Origin: Gautieria morchelliformis
Lineage: Eukaryota > Basidiomycota > Agaricomycetes > Gomphales > Gomphaceae
Reading direction: 5' to 3'
Length of the DNA: 64,000 nt
Assembly: GCA_015179125.1 (NCBI GenBank)
Contig: WHVA01000164.1
Span: 124,001 to 188,000 of the forward strand
Part shown: positions 11,740 through 22,129 of the stretch, piece after piece
Layout: the number at the start of each line of letters is the position of its first letter
Position numbering within the stretch: the stretch's first letter is position 1
Position numbers and translations under genes: made by a program
The notes under the pieces: model-generated
The model's input: the letters and a program-made list of their open reading frames with translations, nothing else
What the model was told of the DNA's origin: nothing
Database searches by the model: none

Positions 11740-12169
11740 TGTTGGGTGCATTTATGCTCCTGCACCAAAATCAAGCATAATATATTCGATTTATTGTATG
11801 GTGTTTCAATTTCTTCTCACATTGTTCTTGTACCATGCATTCACTTCTCTGGTTATTTTCGAAATTTTCCAGTCACTCCTTATCTCTCCATTTCACTTTG
11901 TTATTTCTATTTTCACAGGTGGCTGCACCCAGCGGAGTTTGAAATGACTTCGACGCGCGAGCCCACGGGTGCTAAAGGGCCGGGTGCACGTATATGCCTT
12001 CTGAGACAGGATAGTACTCCTCTCTCAGTGACAATAAATTCACTGAGAGAGGCGAGTAGTATCTTTCATATTTACATAGCATGTTGACTGAAAATCATGT
12101 AGTGTATTTGATTCTAGCTTTCTAAGAACTCTACCGAACCTTCCCTGCCATAGCCCCTAGTTGCTAACA
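11740..12169 (+). repeat. Solo LTR of Copia family E (430 bp)
   Basis: Starts TGTTGGGTGC and ends TTGCTAACA, matching the E LTRs at 49139 and 53890 in the opposite orientation, minus a 58-bp segment bounded by a direct repeat. The flanks differ: AAGAA on the left, GTGGT on the right. They match, as reverse complements, the two outer flanks of the E element at 49139-54377, so this LTR is a recombination junction and not a simple solo LTR. It contains the family's CTCTCTCAGTG hairpin at 12019-12052. Confidence 0.92.
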
Positions 12170-12291
12170 GTGGTAAGGTTCGGGATGGGACATGTGGTCG
12201 GTGGGTAGAGTGAATGGTGTGCGGAGTGTGTTTGTTGATCGTTTCGGATGGAACCTGTTGAATGAATATCATTAGTGGGATGTCACAGTTG

Positions 12292-13182
12292 TCAGGTTGT
12301 GGGATCTGTGTCAGGGAGGGGGTCAGTAACGGCGCATTGGACGGGGGGGGGATTGGGATGGAATCGCTTGGTGGCGTCGACGTAATTCAGCATGTGGTCG
12401 ATGCAGACTGGGTCAGATAGGAGCTTGGATAGGTTTAATGTGTCTTGTCTCAGCGCATTGATGAGTGGCTGTCGCAGGTCGGCATGTGTGAGGCAGGAGA
12501 GGAGGAAGTGGTGGACTGTTTCCTCCTTCCGATTGCATGATGGGCACAATGGGGTTCCTACTAGCCCCATGTTGTACAGGTGCCGTTACAGCTGTGCATG
12601 TGCTGTCCTAAGTTGTATCAGTATGCTGGACTGCCACCTTGGTAGTGTCGCCGCTATCTTGCGGTAGTCTGCGGAGGGCGCTTTGAGGTCAATCGCGTGG
12701 AACTTGGCGAACCTGGGTGAGTCGGTGAATAGGAGCTGGGCCTCGTGTTTCAGTTTCTTGTTGTGCTCTGCTTTGAGCGCTGACTTGCTGGCTGGTAGCG
12801 GTGTTTGCAGCACATGGGGGAGGGATGGGGCTGGGCTGCTGCACCCTTGCACCGCTTGCTTGGCCATTTGATCGGCCGCTTCGTTGCCTACTATTCCTTC
12901 ATGGCCTGGTATCCAGTATACTTCTAGCGGTGCGTTCTGGTTCTTTCGCGCTATCTCTGTCATCTGTGAGAGGAAGTAATCAACCAGGGGATGTCCTGGA
13001 GCGCTTTTGATGCTGCTGAGTGCCTTGACTGCCGCTTGGTTGTCGATTGCTATTGCGGCATCCTCAATGAAGGTGTGCTCCTGTATGATTGCTGCTGCCA
13101 GTATAAGGCCTACTAGCTCAGCTTCATAGACTGTGTGCTGGGTGTCGGGTCCTAGGTGGCACTGTAGGGATCTGCGTCTCAT
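12292..13182 (-). pseudogene. LINE RNase H and C-terminal zinc region
   Basis: RNase H domain in 12586-13182: TVYEAELVGL carries the glutamate, AIDNQAAVKAL the second acidic residue, and VYWIPGHEGIVGNEAAD the C-terminal His/Asp block. A separate frame 12292-12570 holds CPSCNRKEETVHHFLLSC, the Cys-Cys-His-Cys motif common at the ends of Tad1/I-clade LINE proteins. A frameshift separates the two near 12580. The same C-terminal motif recurs at 35820-35992. Confidence 0.85.
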
Positions 13183-13446
13183 GCCATTGATGTACAGTAC
13201 CGCGGCAGCTCCGACTCCTCCTTCGAGGCTAGATCAGTCAGCGTATAGTTTGAACATACTAGTGTTATCCCTGTCATGCTTGATGGCATCCTTGTCATTC
13301 TGTGATACCATGGTGCACATGGGGAGATGCCATGTCGGTGCATGCCGTGTCGGCCGGATGACTTTGACCGTGCCTGGTTGCAGGCCGTGCGGGCAGAGTA
13401 GCTCATGGAGTGGTGATTTGTGCTTCTTCACGTATCTGGCCACGTG

Positions 13447-14985
13447 TCATACTCGTCGGTGTAATGGATGATTGGGTGGCAGGGAGATCAGGCGGAGCAC
13501 CGCATTGAAAGTATGTTTGTTCAGTCTAAGGCAGGCAGGGAGTAGGTCAGTGTGTGCGTCTAACATGTCAGTAGCGGTGGAGCGCAGGGCCCCTGTTATG
13601 TGGATCGCTGCCATTCTTTGGACCCGCGCTATCTTCTTTGTTGCTCCTACTGATCCCTTAGCTTCTTTGTCACCCCTTTTCTTCCTGACCGGTGTGTACC
13701 ATACATCTGCGGCATAGAGCATTTTGGGTACAGTGATGCTGAGATACAGATGTCGCATATTGTGGTATGACATCCCTTGCGTTGGTTTTGACAGCCGCCG
13801 AAACTGCATAATCCAGTCCGTCCCTTTGGTGGCTGCATGAGTGGCCTGCTCCTTGAATCGCAATTCCTGATCAAGGATAACTCCCAGCAGTTTGTGGGAA
13901 GGGGTTGGGGTGATAATGGTGCCATTGATGTCTATGGGCTGTCTGCACTCTGGCGGGGTCTTGCCTGTGCGGGTGGGGTCCTTCTCTTGTCTCCTGGTGA
14001 AGTCTACCACCTTCAGTTTCTCCAGCTCAAACTGCGAATTGTAGGAGTGTGACCAGTCGTATGCTCCCCCTTCCCTGTTCATCATGCTAGAGAGTTTGGC
14101 GTGAGTTTGTTGGAACGTGGCTCCCGCTGCCAAGAAGTCACATCATCGATGAATGCCGGCGCGAGCTCCCCTTGCTCTTTTCACGCAACTTCTATTAAGC
14201 CTGCATTGTAGAAATGATAGAGGATGACGGAGACCAGGTCCCCCTGATCACACCCGTTGTCGATGTCTAGCAGGTCTGACAGGAAATTGTCGAATTGTAT
14301 GCAGGTCTGCCGCCCCTGGAGCCTATTTCTGACCCAGTCGGTGTATTGAGGGGGTATACCTTTCATTCTCATGTTGTGTATTAGCATGTCAACGGCAACG
14401 CTCGGGAACGCTCCCTTGACGTCTAGGAACAATGCCGAGATGACCTCCCCTTTTCTCCATCGTTCCTTGATGAAGTCCACGGCAAGGTGGAGTGCGTCTG
14501 TGGTGCTTCGCCCCGGCCTTCCCCCAAAATTAGTGTCTGGTAGGAGGTGATGGGACTCAGCATGATAAGAGAGTGCCTCCGCCACACAGCCTGAGAGGGG
14601 CTTCGCCAGTGTTTTCATTAACGTGATCGGGAAATAAGCTTTTGCTACAGAGTAGTCCGTCTTTCCTGGCTTTCTGAGTGCCGCGATTGTCGTAGTTCTC
14701 CACTTCTGTGGATAGGTGTTGAACTGAAAAATTGCCCTGTATATACTGCCCAGGTAGGGGGTTAGTATGTCCACGCAGTGTGTTAGCACGGCGTTCGATA
14801 GGCCTGACAGCCCTGTCACTTTGTAGGGGCTCATTTTCTCTATCACCCTCCGTATTTGTTGGTCAGGTATTGGGATGAACTCAAATGCCGGTGCCAGGTA
14901 CCGGCCTGCATCGTGTGGGTGCCGAACCCCTTGGGATGGAAAGAAGGACTTGAAGAGCAGCTCGCTTTTGTCACTATTGCTCGCG
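13447..14985 (-). pseudogene. LINE reverse transcriptase (non-LTR)
   Basis: RVT_1-type reverse transcriptase. Seen: an upstream linker (14846-14980) ending DQQIRRVIEKMSP; the finger and palm motifs (NFGGRPGRSTTDAL; LFLDVKGAFPSV); GCDQGD; and, after a frame change near 14175, AFIDDV, the catalytic FxDD box near 14150. The thumb region continues in the frame 13447-14133 with GVILDQELRFKEQA, typical of LINEs with RNase H. The frameshift beside the catalytic box inactivates it. Confidence 0.85.
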
Positions 14986-15335
14986 GTTTAAGGCTGAACA
15001 CGAGTCCGGATCAACTTGTGAGTACTCACGAGTTGATCCATGGGAATACTCACGGGTCGGATCCTATGAGTAATGGGTACCCGGGCCGGGATACTCGTGC
15101 AGATCCGAGTATCGAGTTTATGTTTTATGCAAAAACCCGTGGGTAACCCGGATCCACAGAAATATTATAAACTAGATAGTCACGCATCCTTTTTGCCAGA
15201 TAGTAGGCCGACACCGGTTGTATTTAGACCGTACCGCCGGCTGTAAATACTCTCATGTAGTAACATACACGCGCATTTGGGTGCGCACACCATCCACATC
15301 CACCGGCCCAGCTCCGCATCGTGGATCGGGGCCTG
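14986..15335. other. Unassigned segment with near-perfect palindrome
   Basis: No coding motif. Holds a 32-bp palindrome at 15008-15039 centred on GTAC with one mismatched pair, followed by further GGATC/GGTACCC-rich stretches to about 15160. It links the LINE 5' break to the gag remnant of A copy 2. Confidence 0.4.
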
Positions 15336-15379
15336 CACATATGGTGCACATACGGTGCACATGCGGTGCACATATGGTG
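15336..15379 (+). repeat. Four 11-bp tandem units (CACATAYGGTG)
   Basis: Four head-to-tail copies at 15336, 15347, 15358 and 15369, differing at one or two bases. Related GTGCA/CATACGGTG words continue to about 15500. The array lies in an open frame that runs into the A gag zinc knuckle. Confidence 0.85.
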
Positions 15380-15415
15380 CATACGCACTGCCGTCCGTGA
15401 CCTCCACGTACGGCG

Positions 15416-15724
15416 GTGCATGTTCATGGTACGCCGCGCCTACATACGGTGTACCTGCACCATACGTGCACCGCCTCCACCCACGGTCCCTCTGCACCGT
15501 ACGTGGCATCCACTGCGAGCAAGCTCAGGAAGGATGGCAAACTCCTTCCCGAGGAGCGCCAACGTCGGGTCGACAAGGGCCTTTGTCTGCTTTGCAGCAC
15601 CAAAGGCCACATCGTCAAGGACTGCCCGAAGAACAAGTCTACCAGCGGTAGCGGTTCTAAAGGTCGGGCAGCGAAGACCCCTAACGAGGGGACTTCGGCC
15701 TCCATTACGGAGGTGAAAGAATAG
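15416..15724 (+). pseudogene. Family A gag C-terminus with zinc knuckle
   Basis: The only gag part left in copy 2. After a non-gag N-terminal stretch, the genuine Gag sequence begins near 15515 (SKLRKDGKLLP) and contains the nucleocapsid CCHC knuckle CLLCSTKGHIVKDC (C-x2-C-x4-H-x4-C) near 15586-15627. Stop TAG at 15722-15724. The start is not native because the upstream gag has been replaced. Confidence 0.8.
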
Positions 15725-15774
15725 GTAGCAACCTCGGAACCACACGATCCGAGGATTGCGGTAACCTCACCCGT

Positions 15775-17514
15775 GTGCTCAGACTCAGCGCCGCTTCTCA
15801 TTCATTGTCCAAAGATTCCCTTAATGTAGAATTAACCTTGCCTTCGCTCCCCAACGTCGCTTTTGTTGCATTAATTGACTGTGGGTCCTCAGATTGTTTT
15901 ATTGAATCCAGATTTGTCAAGAAGTACTCTATGCCTGTTTATCCTGTCTCTCCTATACCCTTGAAACTATTTGACGGTAGTACTAACACTACCATTACCC
16001 AAGCTCTAGACCTCTGCATTTGCTTTCCGACTGGCGAACAACAATGGGTTACCTTCTACATAACCTCGCTCGACTCGAGTTGCTCAGTGGTACTTGGCCA
16101 TAACTGGCTCACCCGCTACAATCCATCGATTGACTGGGTATTGGGCAGTATTACTTTCAAAACCATCGACCTAACAACGACTCCAGCGACCACGGCGACG
16201 TCAGCCCGCTCAGCCTCAGCTACGACTTCGACTTCGCCTACAGCATCTTCGCCCCCGCCTACGACCTCGCCTGAGAACTCACCTCCGAAGTTGCAAGCAC
16301 CGCTTGTTTCCCTAATCAATGCACCCGCTTTCATGCGCGCGTCTAGATTGGAAGGGTCCGAAGTGTTTCAGCTCAATCTGGCTTCGCCTGAGCTCCTCGC
16401 CAGAGGGGCAACATCGGGAGAAAGTTCTTCCGAGCTTTCTGAGAACGTTAAGAAACATGTTCCCGAAGTATATCATGAATTTGCAGATGTGTTCAGCAAA
16501 GCAGGCGCTGACACTCTAGCTCCCAACCAACCCCACGATATCAAAATCAACCTCGAAGAAGGGACCTCACCACCTATCGGTCCCATCTACTCTCTCTCAG
16601 CTTCCGAACTCAAAGGACTTCGCGAGTTCATCGACGAGCACTTGAACATCGGTTTCATCCGACCTTCACGCTTGCCTCATGGTGCACCGGTATTGTTTGT
16701 TCGCAAAAAAGATGGCTCCCTTCGGTTGTGTGTCGACTTCCGCGGTTTAAACAAGATCTCGAAAAAAGATCGGTATCCATTGCCATTGATTGCTGACTTA
16801 CTTGATGCTCCAAAGAATGCTCGCATCTATACGAAGATTGACCTTCGTCACGCTTACCACCTCGTACGGGTGGCCAAGGGTGACGAATGGAAGACCGCCT
16901 TCAGGACTCGCTATGGGTCTTTTGAATGGTTGCTTATGCCATTTGGTCTCACTAACGGCCCTGCTGCCTTCCAGAGATTCATGAACGAGATTTTCGCCGA
17001 CCTTTTGGACGTTTGTGTGGTGGTATACTTGGATGACATTCTAATATACTCCAGTGACCCCTCCAAACATGTTGAACATGTCAAGGAAGTCTTGCGACGA
17101 CTGCGACTCAACAACCTCTTCGCCAAAGAAGATAAATGCGAGTTTCATCGCGACTCGGTTGAATTCCTCGGCTACATACTCTCTCGCGAGGGCCTCACTA
17201 TGGTGGACGACAAGGTAAAGGTCATTCAAGACTGGCCTGAACCTCGCAAAGTTCGCGACATCCAGTCCTTCCTCGGTTTCGCCAACTTCTACCGACGTTT
17301 CATTCACAACTACTCCGACATCACCATTCCTCTCACCCGACTCACCCGCAAGGGTACCCCTTGGAACTTTTCTGAGGATTGTCAGCAGGCCTTCAACTTG
17401 CTGAAGAAGGCGTTCACTACCACTCCTATCCTTACCCACTGGATTCCTGACCTTCCACTAATCGTAGAGACTGATGCTTCAGATTATGCCTTAGCGGCAA
17501 TCTTATCGTTGTGA
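15775..17514 (+). CDS. Family A pol: protease and reverse transcriptase
   Basis: Polyprotein part of A copy 2, 579 codons. The protease active-site equivalent DCGSSDCF is near 15880-15903, where D-C-G replaces the usual D-S/T-G. The reverse transcriptase spans about 16600-17300: VDFRGLN, KIDLRHAYH, MPFGLTN and the catalytic YLDDILIYS near 17026-17052. The RNase H start (ETDASDYALAAIL) is cut by a TGA at 17512 caused by a frameshift; the next frame resumes at 17511. The reverse transcriptase itself is uninterrupted. Confidence 0.88.
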   Translation: MLRLSAASHSLSKDSLNVELTLPSLPNVAFVALIDCGSSDCFIESRFVKKYSMPVYPVSPIPLKLFDGSTNTTITQALDLCICFPTGEQQWVTFYITSLDSSCSVVLGHNWLTRYNPSIDWVLGSITFKTIDLTTTPATTATSARSASATTSTSPTASSPPPTTSPENSPPKLQAPLVSLINAPAFMRASRLEGSEVFQLNLASPELLARGATSGESSSELSENVKKHVPEVYHEFADVFSKAGADTLAPNQPHDIKINLEEGTSPPIGPIYSLSASELKGLREFIDEHLNIGFIRPSRLPHGAPVLFVRKKDGSLRLCVDFRGLNKISKKDRYPLPLIADLLDAPKNARIYTKIDLRHAYHLVRVAKGDEWKTAFRTRYGSFEWLLMPFGLTNGPAAFQRFMNEIFADLLDVCVVVYLDDILIYSSDPSKHVEHVKEVLRRLRLNNLFAKEDKCEFHRDSVEFLGYILSREGLTMVDDKVKVIQDWPEPRKVRDIQSFLGFANFYRRFIHNYSDITIPLTRLTRKGTPWNFSEDCQQAFNLLKKAFTTTPILTHWIPDLPLIVETDASDYALAAILSL

Positions 17515-19435
17515 ACCTCGGAAGGCAACTTCATCCCGTCGCTTTCCACTCCCGCACATTCACCTCTACCAAGCTCAACTACGATGTTCACGACAAGGAG
17601 CTCCTAGCCATTTTTGAAGTGTTTCAACGCTGGCGACACTACCTCGAGGGCTCTGGCGACCCGTCGACGTCATCACTGATCACAAGAACCTCGAATACTT
17701 CTCAACTACGAAGCTCTTGACCTGTCAACAAGCTCGGTGGTCAGAATACCTTTCCCAGTTCAACCTCGCCATACGCTTCCGACCTGGTCGCCTCGGAACA
17801 AAGCCTGACTCTCTCACTAGACGATGGGACGTCTACCTTAAAGAGGGGAATAGCGACTATGCCACCATAAACCCACAGAACCTACGGCCAGTGTTTACCA
17901 ACACCAGCTGGTATCGTCCCTTAGAGCTACTAACCTGCTCCCGTCGTACTCCGAGCCTCTTCACTGCTTGATACCGAGCAGATCCGAGCTGACATACTAG
18001 CAAACCTCCCCTCGGACCCCATAGCCAAGTCGCACCTCGGCTTGGTTAATGACCCGAGGTGGACCACAGACCCCGAGGGTTTCTCAAGCTTGACAACCGA
18101 ACCTATGTTCCAGCGGCCCAAGACCTTCGACTTCGCATCCTGCAATACAAGCACGACCACATTCTCTCGGGACACTTGGGGTCAACAAGACCTTGGAGTT
18201 GATCCGACGAGATTACACTTGGCCAGGGATTAGATCCTTTGTCAAAGAGTATTGCAAGACTTGCACCACTTGTATGCGAAGCAAGCCGCAACGTCACAAG
18301 CCCTATGGTCTCCTCAAACAACTCCCGTTCCCGAGAAGCCTTGGAATTCCATCTCTATGGATTTCATTGAGCAGCTTCCCCCTTCATCCGAGTTCACCTC
18401 CATCCTAGTGATTGTTGACCGCTTCACTAAGCAGGTTATCTTCATTCCAACCACAGACAAGATAACCTCGCAAGAGCTCGCTCATCTCTTCGTCCTTCAT
18501 GTCTTTTCCAAGCATGGAGTCCCCTCACACGTCACCTCGGACAGGGGTTCCGAGTTTGTCTCGCACTTCTGGTGTTCCCTAGGGAAGGCCTTGGACATGC
18601 GGTTGCATTTCACCTCGGGATATATCCCGAGGGTGACGGTCAAACCGAGCGTGCTAACCAGACCTTGGAACAGTACCTCAGGATATATTGCAACTATCAG
18701 CAGTCCAATTGGGCTTCGCTCCTTCCCCTAGCCGAGTTCGCCTACAACAACGCGCCTAGCGCAACCACCGGCATCTCCCCATTATTTGCTAATAAGGGTT
18801 ACCATCCGAACCTCGCAGTTCACCCCGAGTGCGATCTCACCTCGGCACGAGCTCGAGACTTCGTGGTTGACCTGGACGAGCTTCACCAAGAACTTTGCCG
18901 CACCATCCTCGAGGCTCAGAAGACCTACCAAGCCTCGGCCGATGTTCGCCGCAAGCCCGCTCCTGATTTCCAAGTAGGATCCCTCGCCTTTGTAAAGGCA
19001 CAGTATTTCAGATGACTCGGCCTACCAAGAAGCTCGCCGAGAAGTTCTTGGGTCCTTTTGAGATCATTTCCCGAGCGGGTACCACTCTTCACCCTTCGAC
19101 TTCCAGAACACATGCATTCAGTCCATCCAGTATTCCACGTATCTATGCTCGAACCAGCCTCGCCCAACACCATCCCGAACCAAGTTCAGCCGCCTCCGCC
19201 CCCAGTCGTTATCGACGGCGAACCCGAGTTCGAGGTTTCCGAAATCCTCGACTCGAAGATCGATAATCGACGCAAAAGCTGCAAGTTACTCTATCTTGTT
19301 AGGTGGACTGGTTACGAAGGTACCGACGAAGAAACCTCGTGGATCCTCGCTTCCGAGCTTGATCATGCCTCGGAGCTGGTCACTGACTTCCACGAATCTT
19401 ACCCGGCCAAGCCAGGACCTTTGACTGCTCTATGA
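17511..19435 (+). pseudogene. Family A pol: RNase H, integrase, chromodomain
   Basis: Continuation of pol over several frames. RNase H to 17720 (FHSRTF, NYDVHDKELLAI); the H2C2 zinc-binding part near 18150-18290 (CKTCTTC); the integrase core with MDFIEQLP, VTSDRGSEF and QTERANQTLE supplying D, D and E (18355-18680); the GPY/F-type end near 19050; and a chromodomain at about 19222-19420 (FEVSEIL, LVRWTGY, SWILASEL). Stop TGA at 19433-19435. Frame changes near 17511, 17660, 17900, 18050, 18190, 18620 and 19085 each fit a one-base indel. The chromodomain marks the element as a chromovirus. Confidence 0.85.
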
Positions 19436-19547
19436 CCATTCCCTGTTTAACCCCCATGACCCCAGTAGTTAGATAACAAAAATCCTCGCAATCGAATCAC
19501 AAAATCAATAAAACACCAGAAAAGATTCCATTATTTCCATTAGTAGA

Positions 19548-20347
19548 TTACTCCACCATCCTCGCATCCTCTTCCTCGCTCTCCTCGCTACTTCGCCGAC
19601 TCCTCCCATTACTACTACTACTTCGCTCCACTAGACCCCCATATCCCCCATACTCCGCCAAATCTCTCGCGTCCTGCAGACATCTCAAGTAGTTCCTCCG
19701 CCTCCTTATCCTCATGAACTCTATGTCCGCCCTGTTCATCCTGTCATTCGCCGCTCTAAACTCCCCCAACAACTCGCACACCCTCTCCCCAACCTCGCCC
19801 ACCTTCTGTCCCACATCCCTCACCGCCGCTATCAACTCCCTCATCTCCGCACTTCGCTCCGACCTTTTCGTCGTCTTGTCCTTCTTCACCCCCCGACCTT
19901 CCACCTCGGCTTTCTCCACCTCGGCTTCCTCTACCTCAGCTTCTCTCCCCTCACTCTGCCTCGCTCCCCCAGTCTCCTTGCCCTTCTCCTCGCTCATCCT
20001 TGCTTCCATCCGCTCTACCCTCGCCTCCAAGTTCCGCTCGACCCAGTCGCTTGAGTCGTCGTCCTCCTCAACCTCGTCCCGAACTTTGGCCTCTTTCCTC
20101 GGCCTCGGTCCATCCTCGCTGTTCTCGCTCCTCGCCCGCTTCTTGCCCGCGGTGCTAGCCTGGCCCTTTCCAGGGTTCACCTTGCTGCGACGACCTAGGG
20201 CTATACTACAGCCTAGGGACTGCGTCCGGCACCATACGCATGCGCCCCGTCGGCGACGCCGAAGTCGAGACTAACGGCCCGAAGGCACGTATAGTCACGC
20301 TCTTCGCAGCGCGCGCACCTCGCCTCAGGCTTCACCCGAGCTGCCAT
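19548..20347 (-). pseudogene. Antisense gene of family A: Cys6 cluster plus charged coiled coil
   Basis: A gene on the strand opposite pol, ending 112 bp beyond the pol stop (tail to tail). The ATG is at 20347. The first half-cluster CARCEERDYTC (C-x2-C-x6-C) is near 20284-20316. After a one-base frameshift near 20255 the second half-cluster CVWCRTQSLGC (C-x2-C-x6-C) appears near 20210-20242. The frame then stays open for over 210 codons: a basic KKRAR stretch, an acidic segment, a Glu/Lys/Arg-rich coiled coil (AEVEEAEVEKAEVEG) and a helical end with AELIAAVRD-like heptads. A possible upstream exon ends at 20476 with AAAAAG/GTGAGT. The pattern resembles fungal Zn2Cys6 DNA-binding clusters; DNA binding is inferred. 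The B element carries an equivalent gene. Confidence 0.7.
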
Positions 20348-20853
20348 GCTCGAGGACCCCCGTCAGCGAGCTTGTACCCATATAGGGTCAAGTCTGTCGG
20401 GTGGTAAGCGAAGAGCATTCGCTTGTACTACTCAAGTCAGCGAACAGCAAAAGACGATACTACTCAACGACTCACCTTTTTGCCATTCGGCCCTTCCTGC
20501 CATGGCTGCCGCATGTCAATGGCCCCCGTCTCATCAATTGGCAATGTGCCAACTTCGGGTCGATCCTCAGGCATAACCTCACCGAGGCTCTGTTCTCCTC
20601 AGACAGCAATGTCTGGTCGAACGCATTGTTCGCGCTGTTCTCGTCGACGGCTGAGTTGAAGAGGGGTTGCGGGCACACCATATTCGTTGGCACTTGGGTT
20701 CACTGCCTCCTACCCACCCTTTTATCTAACCTCGGCTACGATTTAAGCTTCGCCTTTCCGGCTACTTAACATTGGGCCAGGATCTAGATTCGAGGATAGG
20801 CGAACCTTGTTCATATTACGGCCTCGAGGGTCTCGGCCATAAGGAGGGGATAC
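20348..20853. other. Family A 3' non-coding region and polypurine tract
   Basis: Lies between the antisense gene start and the 3' LTR. It probably holds the antisense gene's 5' region (a minus-strand frame 20472-20693 ends in a good splice donor). AAGGAGGGGA at 20841-20850 is the polypurine tract that would prime plus-strand synthesis. Confidence 0.65.
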
Positions 20854-21415
20854 TGTAAGAACCCGGCCTTTGGCCGGTTACTTACCGGTAAAACCTTCTT
20901 CCGAGCGCGAGCCTTGTGATATTCGTGCCCGAGTACATATGATCCTTATCCGCGCCCGAGCCTGAGCCCGAGCTTGAGCTCATATCCGACCTTGATCCCA
21001 TGCCCGTATCCCCTTAGTTACTGATTCCGCTCCATCACGCATCATTCGTATATTACCTCGCCCTGACCTTGGCCTCCTGACCTCGCCTTGACCTCCACTA
21101 ATATGTTCGCCCCTGACCCGTACCCTCACTCGTATATAACCCCCCTTGTATGCATTCCTACTCCTCAGTCTGAAAATCAACTATTGTATCCCTTCGATCC
21201 TTAGTTAGTTTCTAAGCCTCGCCTCTTAAGCCAAACCTCGCCTCTTATTCGTTTGCCTCCGAAGTTGGGACTCGTGCGTAGGGTCGGCACAGCACATAAG
21301 CTGAAGCCAAGTCCCTCTCCGACTTCCCCATCCAAACCTCACCCCGCAACCTTGGACCTTACCTCGGGTTTCGCTCCCGACCTCGGTCAACCTTACGACG
21401 GATTGTATCGTAACA
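20854..21415 (+). repeat. 3' LTR of A copy 2 (562 bp, complete)
   Basis: TGTAAGAACC to TCGTAACA, followed by target duplication GGCTC. Reference copy for family A; it contains a TATATAA box near 21132-21140, the probable promoter. Confidence 0.93.
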
Positions 21416-21420
21416 GGCTC

Positions 21421-21634
21421 ATAGCTTCTAAACAAGACTTGGTTGATAGAATTTGAGCAAGTGTGAAAGGAGCTACTAATACTCTCGACAGTCTGTCCAT
21501 TGCACAGGACAGACATGCGATGTTGGCAACAAAAATATGAAATGACATTATTCATTTCAGCGTCAATGAAACAGTGACATTTGCTGGTCACATGACTTGC
21601 AACAGTGAGGTCTTTATAAGGCTGCGCTGTTCGC
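21421..21634 (-). other. Unassigned open frame right of A copy 2
   Basis: A minus-strand open reading (HVTSKCHCFIDAEMN... to SINQVLFRSYE) that continues across the copy 2 insertion into 10233-10157. Cys-rich but with no family I can name. It abuts an N solo LTR at 21635. It could be a piece of an unrecognised element or gene. Confidence 0.35.
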
Positions 21635-21837
21635 TGTAGAGAGGGAAGCCTCGCTGGAGGTGACAAACTGCGCAGAACTACTAACGCAGCTGGTAGTGAG
21701 CGGGAAAGAGGAGTCTCTATTACTAATCTAAGTGGACCCACTATACACTCTGAGAACAATGGGTGGCACAATGTGACATCGTACTAAAAGACAAGAAAAA
21801 CCTATAATCTCCAACTAGAGAGTGTAGCTCTCTTACA
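21635..21837 (-). repeat. Solo LTR of family N, reverse (203 bp)
   Basis: TGTAGAGAGG at the left and CTCTCTTACA at the right, matching the forward N LTR at 62086-62276. Flanked by TCGC (21631-21634 and 21838-21841): a 4-bp duplication, or 5 bp with one mismatch. Confidence 0.8.
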
Positions 21838-22129
21838 TCGCTCACCTCACACAACGACTCCGGCCCTTGCAGGCATCATTCCCCTTTTATTTAGTTAGTT
21901 AGATGTCAAAAATAAATAATTATGACCTTAAAGTAGCCAAATATTAGTAGAATTAAAAAATAAATCATTTAGATATATAATAGTATTGAACCGGTTCAGA
22001 CCAATCTAAGGAATGGAGAGGATGCCGTTTTCAGGTTCAGTTCAAATACCAGTTCAGCTCAATGAACTGAATTGGAACTGAACTGGTATGGATTGATTCA
22101 AGCTGAACTGTAAACAACACTAGTTCTTT
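21838..22129. repeat. GTTCA/TGAAC-rich segment with inverted repeats
   Basis: No gene. From about 22000 to 22110 the words GTTCAG, GAACTG and GAACCGGTTC recur. ACCAGTTCAG near 22051 is mirrored by CTGAACTGGT near 22079. Possibly a small hairpin transposon or decayed satellite. Confidence 0.45.

Larger units (their letters stand above)
12170..14985 (-). mobile_element. Tad1-like LINE, reverse transcriptase to C-terminus
   Basis: A non-LTR retrotransposon on the minus strand, 5'-truncated near 14985. Its 3' untranslated region is cut at 12170 by the E LTR and appears to continue at 54378-54830, where a poly(A) tail is found (see findings). Coding order: reverse transcriptase, connection, RNase H, C-terminal Cys/His region. 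Frameshifts and stops make it inactive. Confidence 0.85.
10234..21415 (+). mobile_element. Ty3/Gypsy family A, copy 2 (chromovirus with internal foreign block)
   Basis: LTRs at 10234-10656 (3' end lost) and 20854-21415, with perfect target duplication GGCTC (10229-10233 and 21416-21420). A purine tract, AAGGAGGGGA, lies just before the 3' LTR. Gag remains only from the zinc knuckle on (about 15515). Pol runs protease, reverse transcriptase, RNase H, integrase and chromodomain to 19435; then an antisense gene lies before the 3' LTR. Between 10657 and about 15515 the LTR end, leader and most of gag are replaced by unrelated pieces (family I gag, E LTR, LINE). The two LTRs differ at roughly ten places over 423 bp by eye. 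Confidence 0.9.

Noticed and set aside
19714-20274. 186-codon Ser/Thr-rich plus-strand frame after the A pol
   Set aside because: Complement of the antisense coiled-coil gene; no motif of its own.
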